From NCBI RefSeq assembly GCF_002150505.1, contig NZ_MSSV01000009.1:1-64000 (forward strand): a DNA stretch of 64,000 bases, read 5' to 3'. The notes beneath the pieces were generated by a model that was not told where the DNA came from, made no database searches, and was given only the letters and a program-made list of their open reading frames with translations. Of this stretch, positions 18,038-26,727 are shown piece by piece. Each line of letters starts with the position of its first letter. Positions within the stretch are counted from its first letter, which is position 1. Made by a program: the position numbers and the translations under genes. This DNA is from Algoriphagus ratkowskyi. GTDB lineage: Bacteria > Bacteroidota > Bacteroidia > Cytophagales > Cyclobacteriaceae.

Positions 18038-21000
18038 ATGCTTAAGAAATTCCCCAATCGAATCTTTATCCTACTTATTTTAGGATTTCTAACATTTCAA
18101 TGCACTCAAAAAGAAACCATCGAGTTAAAACCAAACACAAGAATAGCTCTGATTGGTAACAACTTAGGATCCAGAATGATGGATTATGGGAGTTTTGAGA
18201 CAGAAATGCAACTCAGAAATCCAGACAAGAATCTGTTTATTAGAAATATGGCTGATCCAGGTGACACTCCGGGCTTCAGACCAAGATCTTCTACTAATGA
18301 TCCTTGGGCATTTCCAGGAGCTGCGGATTTCCAAGTAGAATTTGCTACACCTTCTGGAAGTATCGGTCATTTTGAAAAGCCTGATGAATGGCTGACTCGA
18401 CTACAAACAGACGTCATCATTGCCTTCTTTGGATATAATGAGTCCTTTCAAGGTGTAGATGGGGTGGAAAACTTCAAAGCGGAATTGGATGCATTCATCA
18501 AACATAGCCTACGCCAAAAGTATCATGACACGCTTTCTCCAAAATTAGCGGTCGTCTCCCCTATCGCTTTTGAAGATTTGTCAGAAAAAATCGATTTGCC
18601 AAATGGTAAAATTGAAAATGAAAACTTGAATCTCTACATGATCGCAATGCGCGAAATTGCAGAGAATAACCAAGTGCTTTTTGTTGACGCATTTACTCCA
18701 AGCAAAGATTGGTATCTACAAACAGATGAAGATCTCACAATTGACGGCTCTCAACTAAACGAAGCTGGTTACAAAAAATTAGCTATTCTACTAGCAGATG
18801 AAATCTTTGGGAAGCAAAAAATTAAAAGTGAAGCCAATCGAGATTTGGTGCATGAGGCGGTGCAGGAAAAAAACTGGTTTTGGAGAAATGACTACAAAAT
18901 TCCCAACGGCGTACACGTATTTGGAAGAAGATATGATCCATTTGGGCCAGATAACTATCCGTTTGAACTAGAGAAAATCCGTCAGATGACAGCTATAAGG
19001 GATACTGCTATCTGGATGGCTAATCAAGGAGAAGTAAAAGATCTAAAGCTTGCCGATGCAAAAACCAATACTCTTCCAGAAGTAGAGACAAATTACAATC
19101 CTGAGAAAAATGGTGACCTAAAATACTTATATGGCGAGGAAGCACTTGCTAAGTTAAAAGTAGCTCCAGGATATAAAATAGAGCTTTTTGCCTCAGAAGA
19201 AGAGTGGCCAAATCTAGCTAACCCAGTCCAACTTTCTTTTGACAATAAAGGCAGACTGTGGGTAGCAACTATGCCAAGTTATCCCCATTATAAACCTGGA
19301 GATTCTAGACCAGCCGACAAACTTCTGATCTACGAAGACACTGATAACGACGGCAAAGCGGACAAGGAAACTGTTTTTGCAGATGATTTGCACCTTCCTA
19401 TCGGTTTTGAACTAGCAGAAGAGGGCGTCTATGTTTCTCAGGGAAACAACCTAATACTATTAATAGATGACAATAAGGATGACAAAGCTGACCGTAAGGA
19501 AATTCTATTAAGCGGTTTTGACGATCATGACACGCACCATGCTATTTCTGCTTTTACCACAGATGAATCAGGGGCAATTTATATGGCAGAGGGTGTGTTC
19601 TTACACACAAACGTAGAAACTTCTTACGGTCCTGTTCGTGCTACTAATGGCGGATTCTACAGATATACACCAAGCAGACATAAACTGGAGCGTGTAGCTC
19701 AGGTGAGTATTCCAAACCCATGGGGAATTGCCTTTGACGAATGGGGACAAAACTTCTACGCTGAAACCTCTGGCCCAAATGTGAATTACATGATGCCTGC
19801 CTCAGGACTTCCTCGTTACGGTAATGCGAATAATAAGGGAGCAAACTTGATTCAAAGAGATCAATTGGTACGTCCAACTTCTGGTCTGGAATTTATCTCA
19901 AGCAGACATTTTCCAGAAGACGTGCAGGGTGATATGATTATCAATAATACCATTGGATTCCTTGGGACTAAACAGCATCAAATGATTGACGAGGAGATCG
20001 GTTTTGCCACCAAATGGAGACAAGATCTTCTTTCTTCCACAGACAGGAATTTCCGTCCGGTAGATATGGAAATAGCTCCTGATGGTTCACTTTATGTGGT
20101 CGATTGGCACAATATCCTCATTGGTCACATGCAGCACAATGCTCGTGATCCACTTAGAGATCACCAGCATGGAAGAATCTACAGAATCACTTATCCTTCC
20201 AGACCGCTCGTTACGCCTGCCAAAATCGACGGTGCAAGTATTAATGCATTGTTAGATAATCTAAAACTGCCCGAATACAGATCACGCTATAGAACTCGTC
20301 GTGAACTGAGAGGTAGAGATAAAGCTGAAGTTTCAGCTGCAGTAGCTGATTGGGCTGGGAAGTTGGACAAAAATGATCCACAATACGAACACAATTTACT
20401 CGAAGCACTTTGGGTAACTTGGGGTGCCAACAATGTAAATAAGGACTTACTTGAGCAGGTCTTGAAAGCTAAAGATTACAGAGCAAGAGCAGCGGCAGTG
20501 CGGGTACTCCGCTATTCTGGGCATCAGGTATCCAATCAAAAAGAGTTGATGGTAGCCGCCATAACTGATGAAAATGGACGTGTGAGGATGGAAGCCATTA
20601 CGGCTGCATCTTGGATGCCACGTGAACAAGGTCTTGAAGTCCTTGCTTCAGCGGAAGGCACCGAAATGGAAGAATGGATCACTCCAGCTTACCAGACGGC
20701 AGTAGCGCATTTATCAGGTTTATCCGTAAAAGAGAAAAAAGAGGAAGATATTAAGTCTTCCCTTACAGGTTCGGATAGAGAACTCTTTGTACTAGGTAAA
20801 GAAATATATGCTAGAGAAGGCTATTGTTCCACATGTCATCAGCCAGACGGGCAAGGTCTCACTGCGTCAGGATTCCCCCCTCTTGCAGGCACGCCTTGGG
20901 TCACCGGCGATAAAGACCGCTTGATCAAAATTGTCTTAAAAGGCGTTATGGGACCAATAACAGTAAATGGCAAAGATTATCCTGGCCAAGTTCCTATGAC

Positions 21001-21187
21001 ACCTTTTGAAGGGATGTTGGATGACTCTGAGATGGCAGCAGTACTTACTTATGTGAGAAATTCCTTTGGAAATCAAGCTTCAGCTATTTCTCCGGATATG
21101 GTAAAAAAGGTAAGAGAGGAGATCAAAGACATGAAAGGATTCTATCAGCCTGCTGATTTGCTGAAAGCTCATCCTATGGAAAAGTAA
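18038..21187 (+). CDS. SGNH / propeller / HEAT / cytochrome c lipoprotein (PVC-type heme-binding)
   Basis: A 1049-residue lipoprotein (lipobox FQC, Cys at about residue 22). Residues 30-265 look like an SGNH hydrolase-type domain (RIALIGNNLGSRM, FFGYNESFQG). Residues 370-720 form a PVC-type sugar-dehydrogenase-like propeller (YKIELFASEEEWPNLANPVQ, DMEIAPDGSLYVVDWHN). Residues 740-880 are HEAT-like helices (RARAAAVRVLRYSG, GRVRMEAITAASWM). A cytochrome c follows with CSTCH at 930-934 and Met in PMTPF at about 987 as ligand. It probably oxidises a sugar in the periplasm and passes electrons to the respiratory chain; the exact substrate is unknown. A strong terminator follows at 21232-21272, ending this transcription block. 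A decayed copy of the 3' end lies at 23190-23337. Confidence 0.88.
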   Translation: MLKKFPNRIFILLILGFLTFQCTQKETIELKPNTRIALIGNNLGSRMMDYGSFETEMQLRNPDKNLFIRNMADPGDTPGFRPRSSTNDPWAFPGAADFQVEFATPSGSIGHFEKPDEWLTRLQTDVIIAFFGYNESFQGVDGVENFKAELDAFIKHSLRQKYHDTLSPKLAVVSPIAFEDLSEKIDLPNGKIENENLNLYMIAMREIAENNQVLFVDAFTPSKDWYLQTDEDLTIDGSQLNEAGYKKLAILLADEIFGKQKIKSEANRDLVHEAVQEKNWFWRNDYKIPNGVHVFGRRYDPFGPDNYPFELEKIRQMTAIRDTAIWMANQGEVKDLKLADAKTNTLPEVETNYNPEKNGDLKYLYGEEALAKLKVAPGYKIELFASEEEWPNLANPVQLSFDNKGRLWVATMPSYPHYKPGDSRPADKLLIYEDTDNDGKADKETVFADDLHLPIGFELAEEGVYVSQGNNLILLIDDNKDDKADRKEILLSGFDDHDTHHAISAFTTDESGAIYMAEGVFLHTNVETSYGPVRATNGGFYRYTPSRHKLERVAQVSIPNPWGIAFDEWGQNFYAETSGPNVNYMMPASGLPRYGNANNKGANLIQRDQLVRPTSGLEFISSRHFPEDVQGDMIINNTIGFLGTKQHQMIDEEIGFATKWRQDLLSSTDRNFRPVDMEIAPDGSLYVVDWHNILIGHMQHNARDPLRDHQHGRIYRITYPSRPLVTPAKIDGASINALLDNLKLPEYRSRYRTRRELRGRDKAEVSAAVADWAGKLDKNDPQYEHNLLEALWVTWGANNVNKDLLEQVLKAKDYRARAAAVRVLRYSGHQVSNQKELMVAAITDENGRVRMEAITAASWMPREQGLEVLASAEGTEMEEWITPAYQTAVAHLSGLSVKEKKEEDIKSSLTGSDRELFVLGKEIYAREGYCSTCHQPDGQGLTASGFPPLAGTPWVTGDKDRLIKIVLKGVMGPITVNGKDYPGQVPMTPFEGMLDDSEMAAVLTYVRNSFGNQASAISPDMVKKVREEIKDMKGFYQPADLLKAHPMEK

Positions 21188-21231
21188 TTAGTTATGGGTT
21201 GTTAGTTGTTAGTTGTTAGTTGTTGAAAATT

Positions 21232-21272
21232 TTGGGTTATAGGGATTGAGTTCCCTATGACCCAATTTTTTT
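21232..21272 (+). terminator. Rho-independent terminator of the cytochrome c lipoprotein gene
   Basis: Arms TTGGGTTATAGGGA and TCCCTATGACCCAA pair over 14 bases with one G-T, enclose a 6-base loop, and are followed by TTTTTTTG. A related hairpin follows the decayed copy at 23376-23416. Confidence 0.9.
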
Positions 21273-21533
21273 GTCTATGAAAATTTACGGGAACAGGCTT
21301 TGCCTTATTTAAAAGTACTAGTAAGTCTTGTTTTTAGATGTTATGGAAGTAAAGAGAAATTAACAGCAAAATCTGCTGAGGAAAGAGATACCTACCCACA
21401 TACCCAAACTAATCCGCAACCATTTTACTCTTATTTTTGCAATCATCGCATTCTCGTCTTGTATTAGGCTGTCAATGCTATTTCTATAGAAAAATCTACC
21501 TTCTGCCCACACCAATCCAAGAATTACAAAACC

Positions 21534-21582
21534 AAAAAGCCAACTATCGGAAGCGAATACGCTCACAGTAGTTGGCTTTTTT
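21534..21582 (-). terminator. Terminator of the RhlE-type helicase gene
   Basis: Arms AAAAAGCCAACTA and TAGTTGGCTTTTT with an inner AGCG/CGCT stem. On the minus strand it follows the helicase stop by about 40 bases and ends in TTTTTGGTTTT. It could also serve plus-strand transcripts. Confidence 0.75.
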
Positions 21583-21623
21583 CAGTTCTGTTAAAGTTGT
21601 TCCTCGTTTTCGAAGAAATGCTA

Positions 21624-22877
21624 TTACCTATTCGGCTTTCTTCCTCGGTTTTGGCTATTACCACCCTTACCAGGAGCTGAAGGTTTTCTTTGCTGATTTC
21701 GTTGATTGTTTTGCTTAGAAGCAGGTTTCACACCCGTAGGCTTATCCACCGGCTCATAACCCTCCATAATATCGGTGGGAATTCGCTGATCGATCAGTTT
21801 TTCTATCGCTCGCAAGTAATCAATTTCATCGGCGGCTACCAGTGAGATCGCCTCACCACTCGCTCCTGCCCTACCCGTACGACCGATTCGATGTACATAA
21901 TCTTCAGGAATATTAGGTAGCTCAAAATTGATAACATGAGGAAGTAAAGGTATATCTAAGCCTCTTGCCGCGATATCAGTAGCGACAAGTACTCGTACTT
22001 TTCCATCTTTAAAGCCCGCCAACGCCTTCGTACGTGCCCCCTGACTCTTGTTTCCATGAATAGCTGCAGCAGTTACATCCGCCTTATTCATCTTTTCAGT
22101 CAGTCGATTTGCGCCATGTTTGGTTCGTGTGAAGACCAAAACCTGCTGCCATTTCCCTCCGGCAATCAGATCGATGATCATATCTGTCTTTTTAAGTTGA
22201 TCAACTTTATAGGCTTTTTGAATAATTTTCTCAACCGTGGTATTTTCAGGAGTCGCTTCAACTAATACAGGATTATCTAAAAACCGATTAGCTAGATTTT
22301 TAATATCACTTGAAAAAGTAGCTGAGAAAAGCAGATTTTGTCTCCTATCTGGCACTAGCAAAAGGATCTTCTTAATGTCGTTGATAAAACCCATATCGAG
22401 CATACGATCTGCCTCATCGAGCACAAGTATCTCTACTTGCGACAAGGATAGCAGACGTTGGTTGATCAAATCAAGCAAACGTCCTGGCGTGGCAATTAGA
22501 ATATCGACACCACGTCTTAAAGTACTTACTTGTGGGTTTTGATTGACGCCACCGAAGATCACCGTAGATCTAATGTCGAGATATTTGCCGTAGGACTCCA
22601 CATTCTCGAGGATTTGCGCTGCTAGTTCTCGTGTGGGAGTTAGTACCAAAGCTCTAACTGGGCGGTTATTTCTACTAGGATTCTGCGCCAATAGTTGGAG
22701 GATCGGCAAAGTAAATCCAGCTGTTTTACCTGTGCCTGTTTGTGCCGAAGCGAGCACATCTCGTCCCTTGAGGATGAGCGGAATAGCTTTGATTTGAATA
22801 GGAGATGGCTCTGTATAGCCTTTTTTTGCTACTGCTCGCAGTAGAGGGTCTGATAGACCAAGATCTTTGAATGACAT
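21624..22877 (-). CDS. rhlE: DEAD-box RNA helicase, RhlE subfamily
   Basis: A 417-residue DEAD-box ATP-dependent RNA helicase. All motifs are visible in order: [14 protein letters not shown] (Q motif), [10 protein letters not shown] (Walker A), [54 protein letters not shown] and [12 protein letters not shown]. The tail after about residue 375 is basic and Asn/Gln/Gly-rich ([18 protein letters not shown]), as usual for RNA binding in RhlE/CsdA-like proteins. It unwinds structured RNA in mRNA decay or ribosome assembly, often with a role at low temperature. It is monocistronic with its own terminator at 21534-21582. Assignment to RhlE rather than another subfamily rests on length and tail. Confidence 0.95.
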   Translation of the reverse strand: MSFKDLGLSDPLLRAVAKKGYTEPSPIQIKAIPLILKGRDVLASAQTGTGKTAGFTLPILQLLAQNPSRNNRPVRALVLTPTRELAAQILENVESYGKYLDIRSTVIFGGVNQNPQVSTLRRGVDILIATPGRLLDLINQRLLSLSQVEILVLDEADRMLDMGFINDIKKILLLVPDRRQNLLFSATFSSDIKNLANRFLDNPVLVEATPENTTVEKIIQKAYKVDQLKKTDMIIDLIAGGKWQQVLVFTRTKHGANRLTEKMNKADVTAAAIHGNKSQGARTKALAGFKDGKVRVLVATDIAARGLDIPLLPHVINFELPNIPEDYVHRIGRTGRAGASGEAISLVAADEIDYLRAIEKLIDQRIPTDIMEGYEPVDKPTGVKPASKQNNQRNQQRKPSAPGKGGNSQNRGRKPNR

Positions 22878-22936
22878 ATATTATTTTAACCAAATGACTG
22901 TCTTTTGGAAAAAAGTGTCATTTCTGTTTCGTAACA

Positions 22937-22944
22937 CAAAAATA
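22937..22944 (-). promoter_or_regulatory. Possible -7 element for rhlE
   Basis: The minus strand reads TATTTTTG, an exact match to the Bacteroidota TAnnTTTG element, 60 bp upstream of the start. No TTG is seen at the expected -33 distance, so the call is weak. Confidence 0.3.
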
Positions 22945-23189
22945 CCAAGAATAATTGCGGAAAGTGCTGTAAATCGAACATTAGCTCAGAATAAGGCTAT
23001 CATCGTCTATCCTTTTCGCTAATATTCGTAGCTAATTATCCTTTGATGAATAGATTTGAAAATCATTAACTATTAGTATTCCAGCTAGTTATATGGTTGA
23101 TATACTGCCGGTTGAATCTAATGAACGAAGGATTTAAGGAACACTTAGAAGAAATAGGATCATCAGTGAAGGACTTAGTTGGCGCATCT

Positions 23190-23337
23190 ACTCTTATTTA
23201 TGTGAAAAATGCCTTTGGCAATCCAATCCTCACCTTTTTCTCCTGATATGGTAAAAAAGGTGCAAGATGACATCAAAGGAATGAAAGGCTTTTATCAGCC
23301 AGTTGATTTGCTGAAAGCGCATCTGATGGAGAAATAG
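23190..23337 (+). pseudogene. Decayed 3'-end copy of the cytochrome c lipoprotein gene
   Basis: From about 23190 the DNA aligns with the last ~145 bases of the intact gene ending at 21187. Frame one gives LIYVKNAFGNP against LTYVRNSFGNQ; after a +1 shift near 23232, SPDMVKKVQDDIKGMKGF and then YQPVDLLKAHLMEK follow, against SPDMVKKVREEIKDMKGF and YQPADLLKAHPMEK. It ends at TAG 23335-23337. The rest of the gene is missing. A related terminator follows at 23376. This is a remnant of a second, full gene or a partial duplication; the rhlE gene now separates the two copies. Confidence 0.85.
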
Positions 23338-23375
23338 TTTTTAGTAAGCAGTCTCAGTTTTCTGTGAATAAAATC

Positions 23376-23416
23376 TGGGTTAAAAGGAGAGCGCTCCTGT
23401 TGACCCAATTGTTTTT
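23376..23416 (+). terminator. Terminator retained after the decayed cytochrome c gene copy
   Basis: Arms TGGGTTAAAAGGAG and CTCCTGTTGACCCA with two imperfect pairs, then ATTGTTTTT. The outer stem TGGGTTA/TGACCCA is shared with the terminator of the intact paralog (21232-21272). Confidence 0.75.
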
Positions 23417-23532
23417 ATGAGTATCCTTTTACCTCTATCTAAATATTCAAAAATGAGGGCTAGGGGAATTTTTCAATGACACATGGTAAACTGATGAATG
23501 TGACTAAACCCTGAATTGACTAATTTCACCCC

Positions 23533-23871
23533 ATGAACCTATTAGAAAAACTCAACACTACCCCAGAAATAATCGACTTCTCTGATGTGATCGAATTCAT
23601 CGATGCAAACTTCAACTTCACTCCTACCCGTTTCACCAACGGCGACACAGTAAACGAAGCCGGACAAAACAACGGCAGTTGCAAGATCTTTTCCTTTGCA
23701 AGCCTGCAAAACCTTACGCAAGACCAGACACTAGCACTTTTTGGAGATTATTACCGAACAGACGTACTGGCAAATCCCGAAGGAACGGATCATCAAAATA
23801 TTAGGAACTTTATGCAAACTGGCTGGGAAGGAATCCTATTTGAAGGAGAGGCCTTGCGTCCCAAGAATTAA
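23533..23871 (+). CDS. HopJ-family protein
   Basis: A 112-residue protein of the HopJ type III effector family (PF08888). The family blocks are IDFSDVIEFIDANFNFTPTRFTNG, NEAGQNNGSCKIFSFASLQNL, and HQNIRNFMQTGWEGILF. The family was named after a Pseudomonas syringae effector, but it is widespread in bacteria that lack type III secretion, and none is seen here, so an effector role is unlikely. It has no signal peptide. The function is unknown. The gene stands alone, and a strong bidirectional hairpin terminator at 23952-23990 separates it from the convergent sulfatase. Confidence 0.88.
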   Translation: MNLLEKLNTTPEIIDFSDVIEFIDANFNFTPTRFTNGDTVNEAGQNNGSCKIFSFASLQNLTQDQTLALFGDYYRTDVLANPEGTDHQNIRNFMQTGWEGILFEGEALRPKN

Positions 23872-23951
23872 AAATTTGGATCTCTAAATTAGTGTAGAGA
23901 GCCATCCCTATTCAGAAAACAGATTATAAATTTATATTTTTCATCACATAA

Positions 23952-23990
23952 AAATGCCCAGAATAAGTTTTGTACTTATTCTGGGCATTT
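23952..23990. terminator. Bidirectional terminator between HopJ and sulfatase genes
   Basis: Perfect 16-bp arms AAATGCCCAGAATAAG and CTTATTCTGGGCATTT enclose a 7-base loop. It is flanked by A-rich and T-rich sequence on both sides and lies between two convergent genes. Confidence 0.85.
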
Positions 23991-24028
23991 CACATTATCG
24001 ACAAGCTTAACTTATGATTTTCACATCT

Positions 24029-25423
24029 TCAATCCACTTTATCTCCAACCAACTTTGCTACTTTTTCTTCAAACCTAAACCTCATTTCACTCAGCACATC
24101 AGCGTATTTCTTTTTACCTGCAAGGTTTTTCTTTTCCAAAGGATCTTTTTTTAGATTATATAATTCCTCGTGAACCAAATCCGCTTGATATCTAAAATAC
24201 TTCCATTCTGGAGTTCTAAGACCTTCGCTGGCAGGAATAATATTAACCTTCCAAAGATGCTCAGCAATAAATTCCTGACGGGACGCTGCCGGATCTTCCC
24301 CCTTCACATAGCTGGCTAGGCTTTTTCCTTGCCATAGAGCTGGAGCTGATACTCCTGCAAACTCAAGTATGGTCGGTGCGATATCGATGTTCAGCGCAAA
24401 GTCAGCCACATCCCTATGCAAAGGATTTCTTGGATCATAAATGATCATTGGCACGCGTAGAGAATTATCATACATCAACCATTTTCCAGCTAGTTGGCGC
24501 TCACCATAGAAATAGCCATTGTCGCCCATGAAAATAATCACCGTATTTTCAGCTAGTCCTTTTTCCTCCAGAAGCGCCCTGATCTTGCCGATCTGAATAT
24601 CCACTTCTGAGATCATGCGATAATAACCTTTCATACTTTGCTGATAATGATCCGGCGTGTCATATCTCCAAAACCAGCGTGTACGGCTTTCACTGTTTTG
24701 CACATAGTCCGGTTGCGCATCGAAGTATTTTTTCTGGCCCAAAACAGGCCCGGGAATCTTCACATTCTGGTACAAGCCATCAACCGCTTCCGTCCAGAAA
24801 AATTGATCTTTTGCCGGATCATGCGCATGTGGAGCACTGAAAGCCAGTGACAGCAGGAAAGGCTGATCTTCGGGTGCATTCTTGATAAACTCCTGCGCTT
24901 GGTAAGCGGTATATTCAGTCAAATGAGTTGAATCTCCATTAATAGTTTTGTAGAAATAACCACGTCGATCAGCATACTTCACATCTCGATCGTAATCATC
25001 GGCCTCATCAAAAAGCGATTTGAACCCAGGATATTTAATCCCAAACTTCCCAAAAAAACCTGTGTGATATCCAGCTTTTTTCATTTGTAGCGGATAGGAC
25101 TCTGAGGCATAGGAATCATTCAGCGTCTGTCCAAAGGTGTAACCATGCGTACGCTCATAGAGTCCGGTCAGAATACTTGCTCTACTCGCTGCGCAAATCG
25201 GGGTAGTCACAAAAGCATTTTTGAAGTAAACTCCTTCAGTTGCCAACTTGTCCATTTCGGGCGTTTGAATAATATCATTCCCAGCATAGCCCAGTGCATC
25301 CCAGCGCTGGTCATCAGTAAGAATGAAGATGATATTCGGTTTTTTCTGCTGCGCAAAAGCAGTAGAATTCACGAGGAGGAAAAGGCAAAAAAGCAGTTTG
25401 GGTAATGAGTGGTTATTCTTCAT
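24029..25423 (-). CDS. S1 family sulfatase, exported
   Basis: A 464-residue S1 sulfatase with a signal peptide (residues 1-24, ending AFAQ). The metal site opens with NIIFILTDDQRWDALG. The formylglycine signature CAASRASILTG starts at Cys77 (C-x-A-S-R, the Cys-type that needs a maturase). GFFGKFGIKYPG and VIIFMGDNGYFYGERQLAGKW carry further active-site residues. It removes sulfate esters, probably from a glycan or glycoside, in the periplasm. The frame also opens at a TTG at 25432, but the ATG at 25423 preceded by GGAAG is preferred. An AGGAT direct repeat like those at the SusC genes lies 36 bp upstream. No formylglycine-generating enzyme is in the window. Confidence 0.93.
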   Translation of the reverse strand: MKNNHSLPKLLFCLFLLVNSTAFAQQKKPNIIFILTDDQRWDALGYAGNDIIQTPEMDKLATEGVYFKNAFVTTPICAASRASILTGLYERTHGYTFGQTLNDSYASESYPLQMKKAGYHTGFFGKFGIKYPGFKSLFDEADDYDRDVKYADRRGYFYKTINGDSTHLTEYTAYQAQEFIKNAPEDQPFLLSLAFSAPHAHDPAKDQFFWTEAVDGLYQNVKIPGPVLGQKKYFDAQPDYVQNSESRTRWFWRYDTPDHYQQSMKGYYRMISEVDIQIGKIRALLEEKGLAENTVIIFMGDNGYFYGERQLAGKWLMYDNSLRVPMIIYDPRNPLHRDVADFALNIDIAPTILEFAGVSAPALWQGKSLASYVKGEDPAASRQEFIAEHLWKVNIIPASEGLRTPEWKYFRYQADLVHEELYNLKKDPLEKKNLAGKKKYADVLSEMRFRFEEKVAKLVGDKVD

Positions 25424-25458
25424 ATCTTCCAAAATAGTCAGAAAATTCCATCTGAAGT

Positions 25459-25473
25459 ATCCTGTAGAATCCT
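25459..25473 (-). promoter_or_regulatory. Candidate operator: AGGAT-N5-AGGAT direct repeat at the sulfatase
   Basis: The minus strand reads AGGAT, TCTAC, AGGAT, then AC. This has the spacing and orientation of the copy upstream of the minus-strand SusC gene (10929-10943). It lies 36 bp before the sulfatase ATG, close enough to overlap its promoter. Confidence 0.5.
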
Positions 25474-25514
25474 ATTTTGCTGAATGAAAACATATTAGCT
25501 CTAAGCTAAGTAGC

Positions 25515-25815
25515 AGTAATATGTCCTGAGCCAAAGGCTCTCACCTATGATCAATCACCTAAACTTCCACAGTCTCAAGTCCATGATTACAACACTGGCC
25601 GAGCCTGCCTACCGCAGGCAGGCCTAAAGCACTTACTAACTACACACAATTGTATTCCTCCAAAAGCCGTAGGCTTGGCTCATTTTGTAGGGTAGGATTT
25701 CAGTCCAGCCCTTGGACAAAAGCCGTAGGCTTGGTACATCTTGTAGCAAGGGATTTCAATCCCTTGCAAAGGACTCACCTATGAAATCAGAGTGCCGTAG
25801 GCACGGGACATATTA
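25515..25815. repeat. Cluster of REP-like palindromes
   Basis: Units seen in order: GTAATATGTCC with a GAGCC/GGCTC hairpin (25516-25542); the GCCTGCCT/AGGCAGGC element (25602-25622), third copy of that family; two AAGCCGTAGGCTT palindromes (about 25662-25675 and 25722-25734); CAAGGGATT/AATCCCTTG (about 25746-25769); and GTGCCGTAGGCAC with GGACATATTAC (about 25792-25816), an inverted copy of the first unit's flank. No transposase of the REP-associated type is in the window. Confidence 0.7.
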
Positions 25816-25906
25816 CTAATTCTGAATTCATACCTAATATAATACCTGCAACTGCTGTAATGAAGAGCAAACATCTAGTAGCTTAACAAGCTCAACTTCT
25901 AAAATC

Positions 25907-26725
25907 ATGAAATCAAAATACCTCCCACTCCTTTTGATATTCTTACTAATCCTAGGTTGCACCAGTCAAAAAAACATCCCAGCGACTACATCAAAAGAAA
26001 ACCTTCACCTCTATCTTCTCATGGGACAATCCAATATGGCGGGTAGAGGGAAAGTGGAAGCCTTGGACACGCTCAGTCATCCACGTGTAATGATGCTGGA
26101 CAAGGATATGAATTGGGTTTCAGCAAGAGATCCTATGCATTTTGATAAATCTGCTGCAGGTACAGGCCTCGGCTTGACTTTTGGGAAAATTATGGCAAAC
26201 AATAACCCAAGCATCAAAATAGGACTCATCCCTACTGCGGTTGGAGGAAGCTCGATTAATTACTGGTTCGCTGATTCCCTTTTTTCCCAAACCAATACTT
26301 ACCCTTACGATGATATGATACGGCGCACAAAAAAAGCCATGGAAACCGGCGCCTTGAAAGGGATACTCTGGCATCAGGGAGAGTCAGACTCGAATTCTGA
26401 AGAAGCTTTAAATGGGTACAGGCAAAAATTCGAAGCCATGCTGGATTCTCTCAAATCTGATTTGGGAATAGAATCAATCCCGCTTGTAATGGGAGAAATT
26501 GGCTACTTTTTCTACCCTAAAGCTGACTATGCTCAAAAAATGAATGGAGTCATTTGGCAAATCTCTAATAGTTCGGATTGTGTAGGACTAGTCACGGCAG
26601 AAGGCTTAACTCACAAAGGCGATAGCACCCACTTCGATTCCAACTCCTACCATGCGCTGGGAGTGAGATATGCTGCCAAAATGCAAGAACTTCAAACTAA
26701 GTGCCCGATCAATTTCAAAAAGTAA
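25907..26725 (+). CDS. SASA-type (sialate O-acetylesterase-like) carbohydrate esterase lipoprotein
   Basis: A 272-residue lipoprotein (lipobox LGC, Cys18) with one SASA domain (PF03629) of the SGNH type. The nucleophile is Ser42 in LLMGQSNMAG; the Gly/Asn oxyanion positions are in AVGGSSINYW; ILWHQGESD is the family block III; and the catalytic Asp/His are probably in STHFDSNSYHALG. Such enzymes remove O-acetyl groups from sialic acid or from acetylated plant and algal sugars; the substrate is unknown. It is divergent from the sulfatase, which may reflect work on the same decorated glycan. Its stop is two bases from the stop of the convergent YdeI gene. Confidence 0.9.
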   Translation: MKSKYLPLLLIFLLILGCTSQKNIPATTSKENLHLYLLMGQSNMAGRGKVEALDTLSHPRVMMLDKDMNWVSARDPMHFDKSAAGTGLGLTFGKIMANNNPSIKIGLIPTAVGGSSINYWFADSLFSQTNTYPYDDMIRRTKKAMETGALKGILWHQGESDSNSEEALNGYRQKFEAMLDSLKSDLGIESIPLVMGEIGYFFYPKADYAQKMNGVIWQISNSSDCVGLVTAEGLTHKGDSTHFDSNSYHALGVRYAAKMQELQTKCPINFKK

Positions 26726-26727
26726 AC

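Larger units (their letters stand above)
21188..21623. other. 436-bp convergent intergenic stretch
   Basis: It holds two terminators facing each other (21232-21272 plus, 21534-21582 minus). Three tandem copies of GTTAGTTGTTA-like sequence follow the stop at about 21190-21225. Between the terminators no credible gene is seen; a 68-codon minus-strand frame (21360-21566) starts inside a terminator hairpin. Confidence 0.6.
22878..23532. other. 655-bp intergenic stretch with a decayed gene fragment
   Basis: It holds a candidate promoter for rhlE near 22937-22944 and, at 23190-23416, a degraded copy of the 3' end and terminator of the 18038-21187 gene. A 41-codon frame (23121-23246) runs into the remnant; nothing supports it as a gene. 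Confidence 0.6.
25424..25906. other. 483-bp divergent intergenic stretch filled with palindromic repeats
   Basis: It lies between divergent sulfatase and acetylesterase genes. It holds the AGGAT repeat at 25459-25473, then a cluster of small palindromes (25515-25815) described as a separate entry. No gene is seen. Confidence 0.6.

Noticed and set aside
21360..21566. 68-codon minus-strand frame with a hydrophobic stretch
   Set aside because: It begins with GTG inside the rhlE terminator hairpin, has no recognised family and no upstream promoter.
23121..23246. 41-codon frame entering the decayed cytochrome c fragment
   Set aside because: The second half is out-of-context remnant sequence, and nothing supports expression.
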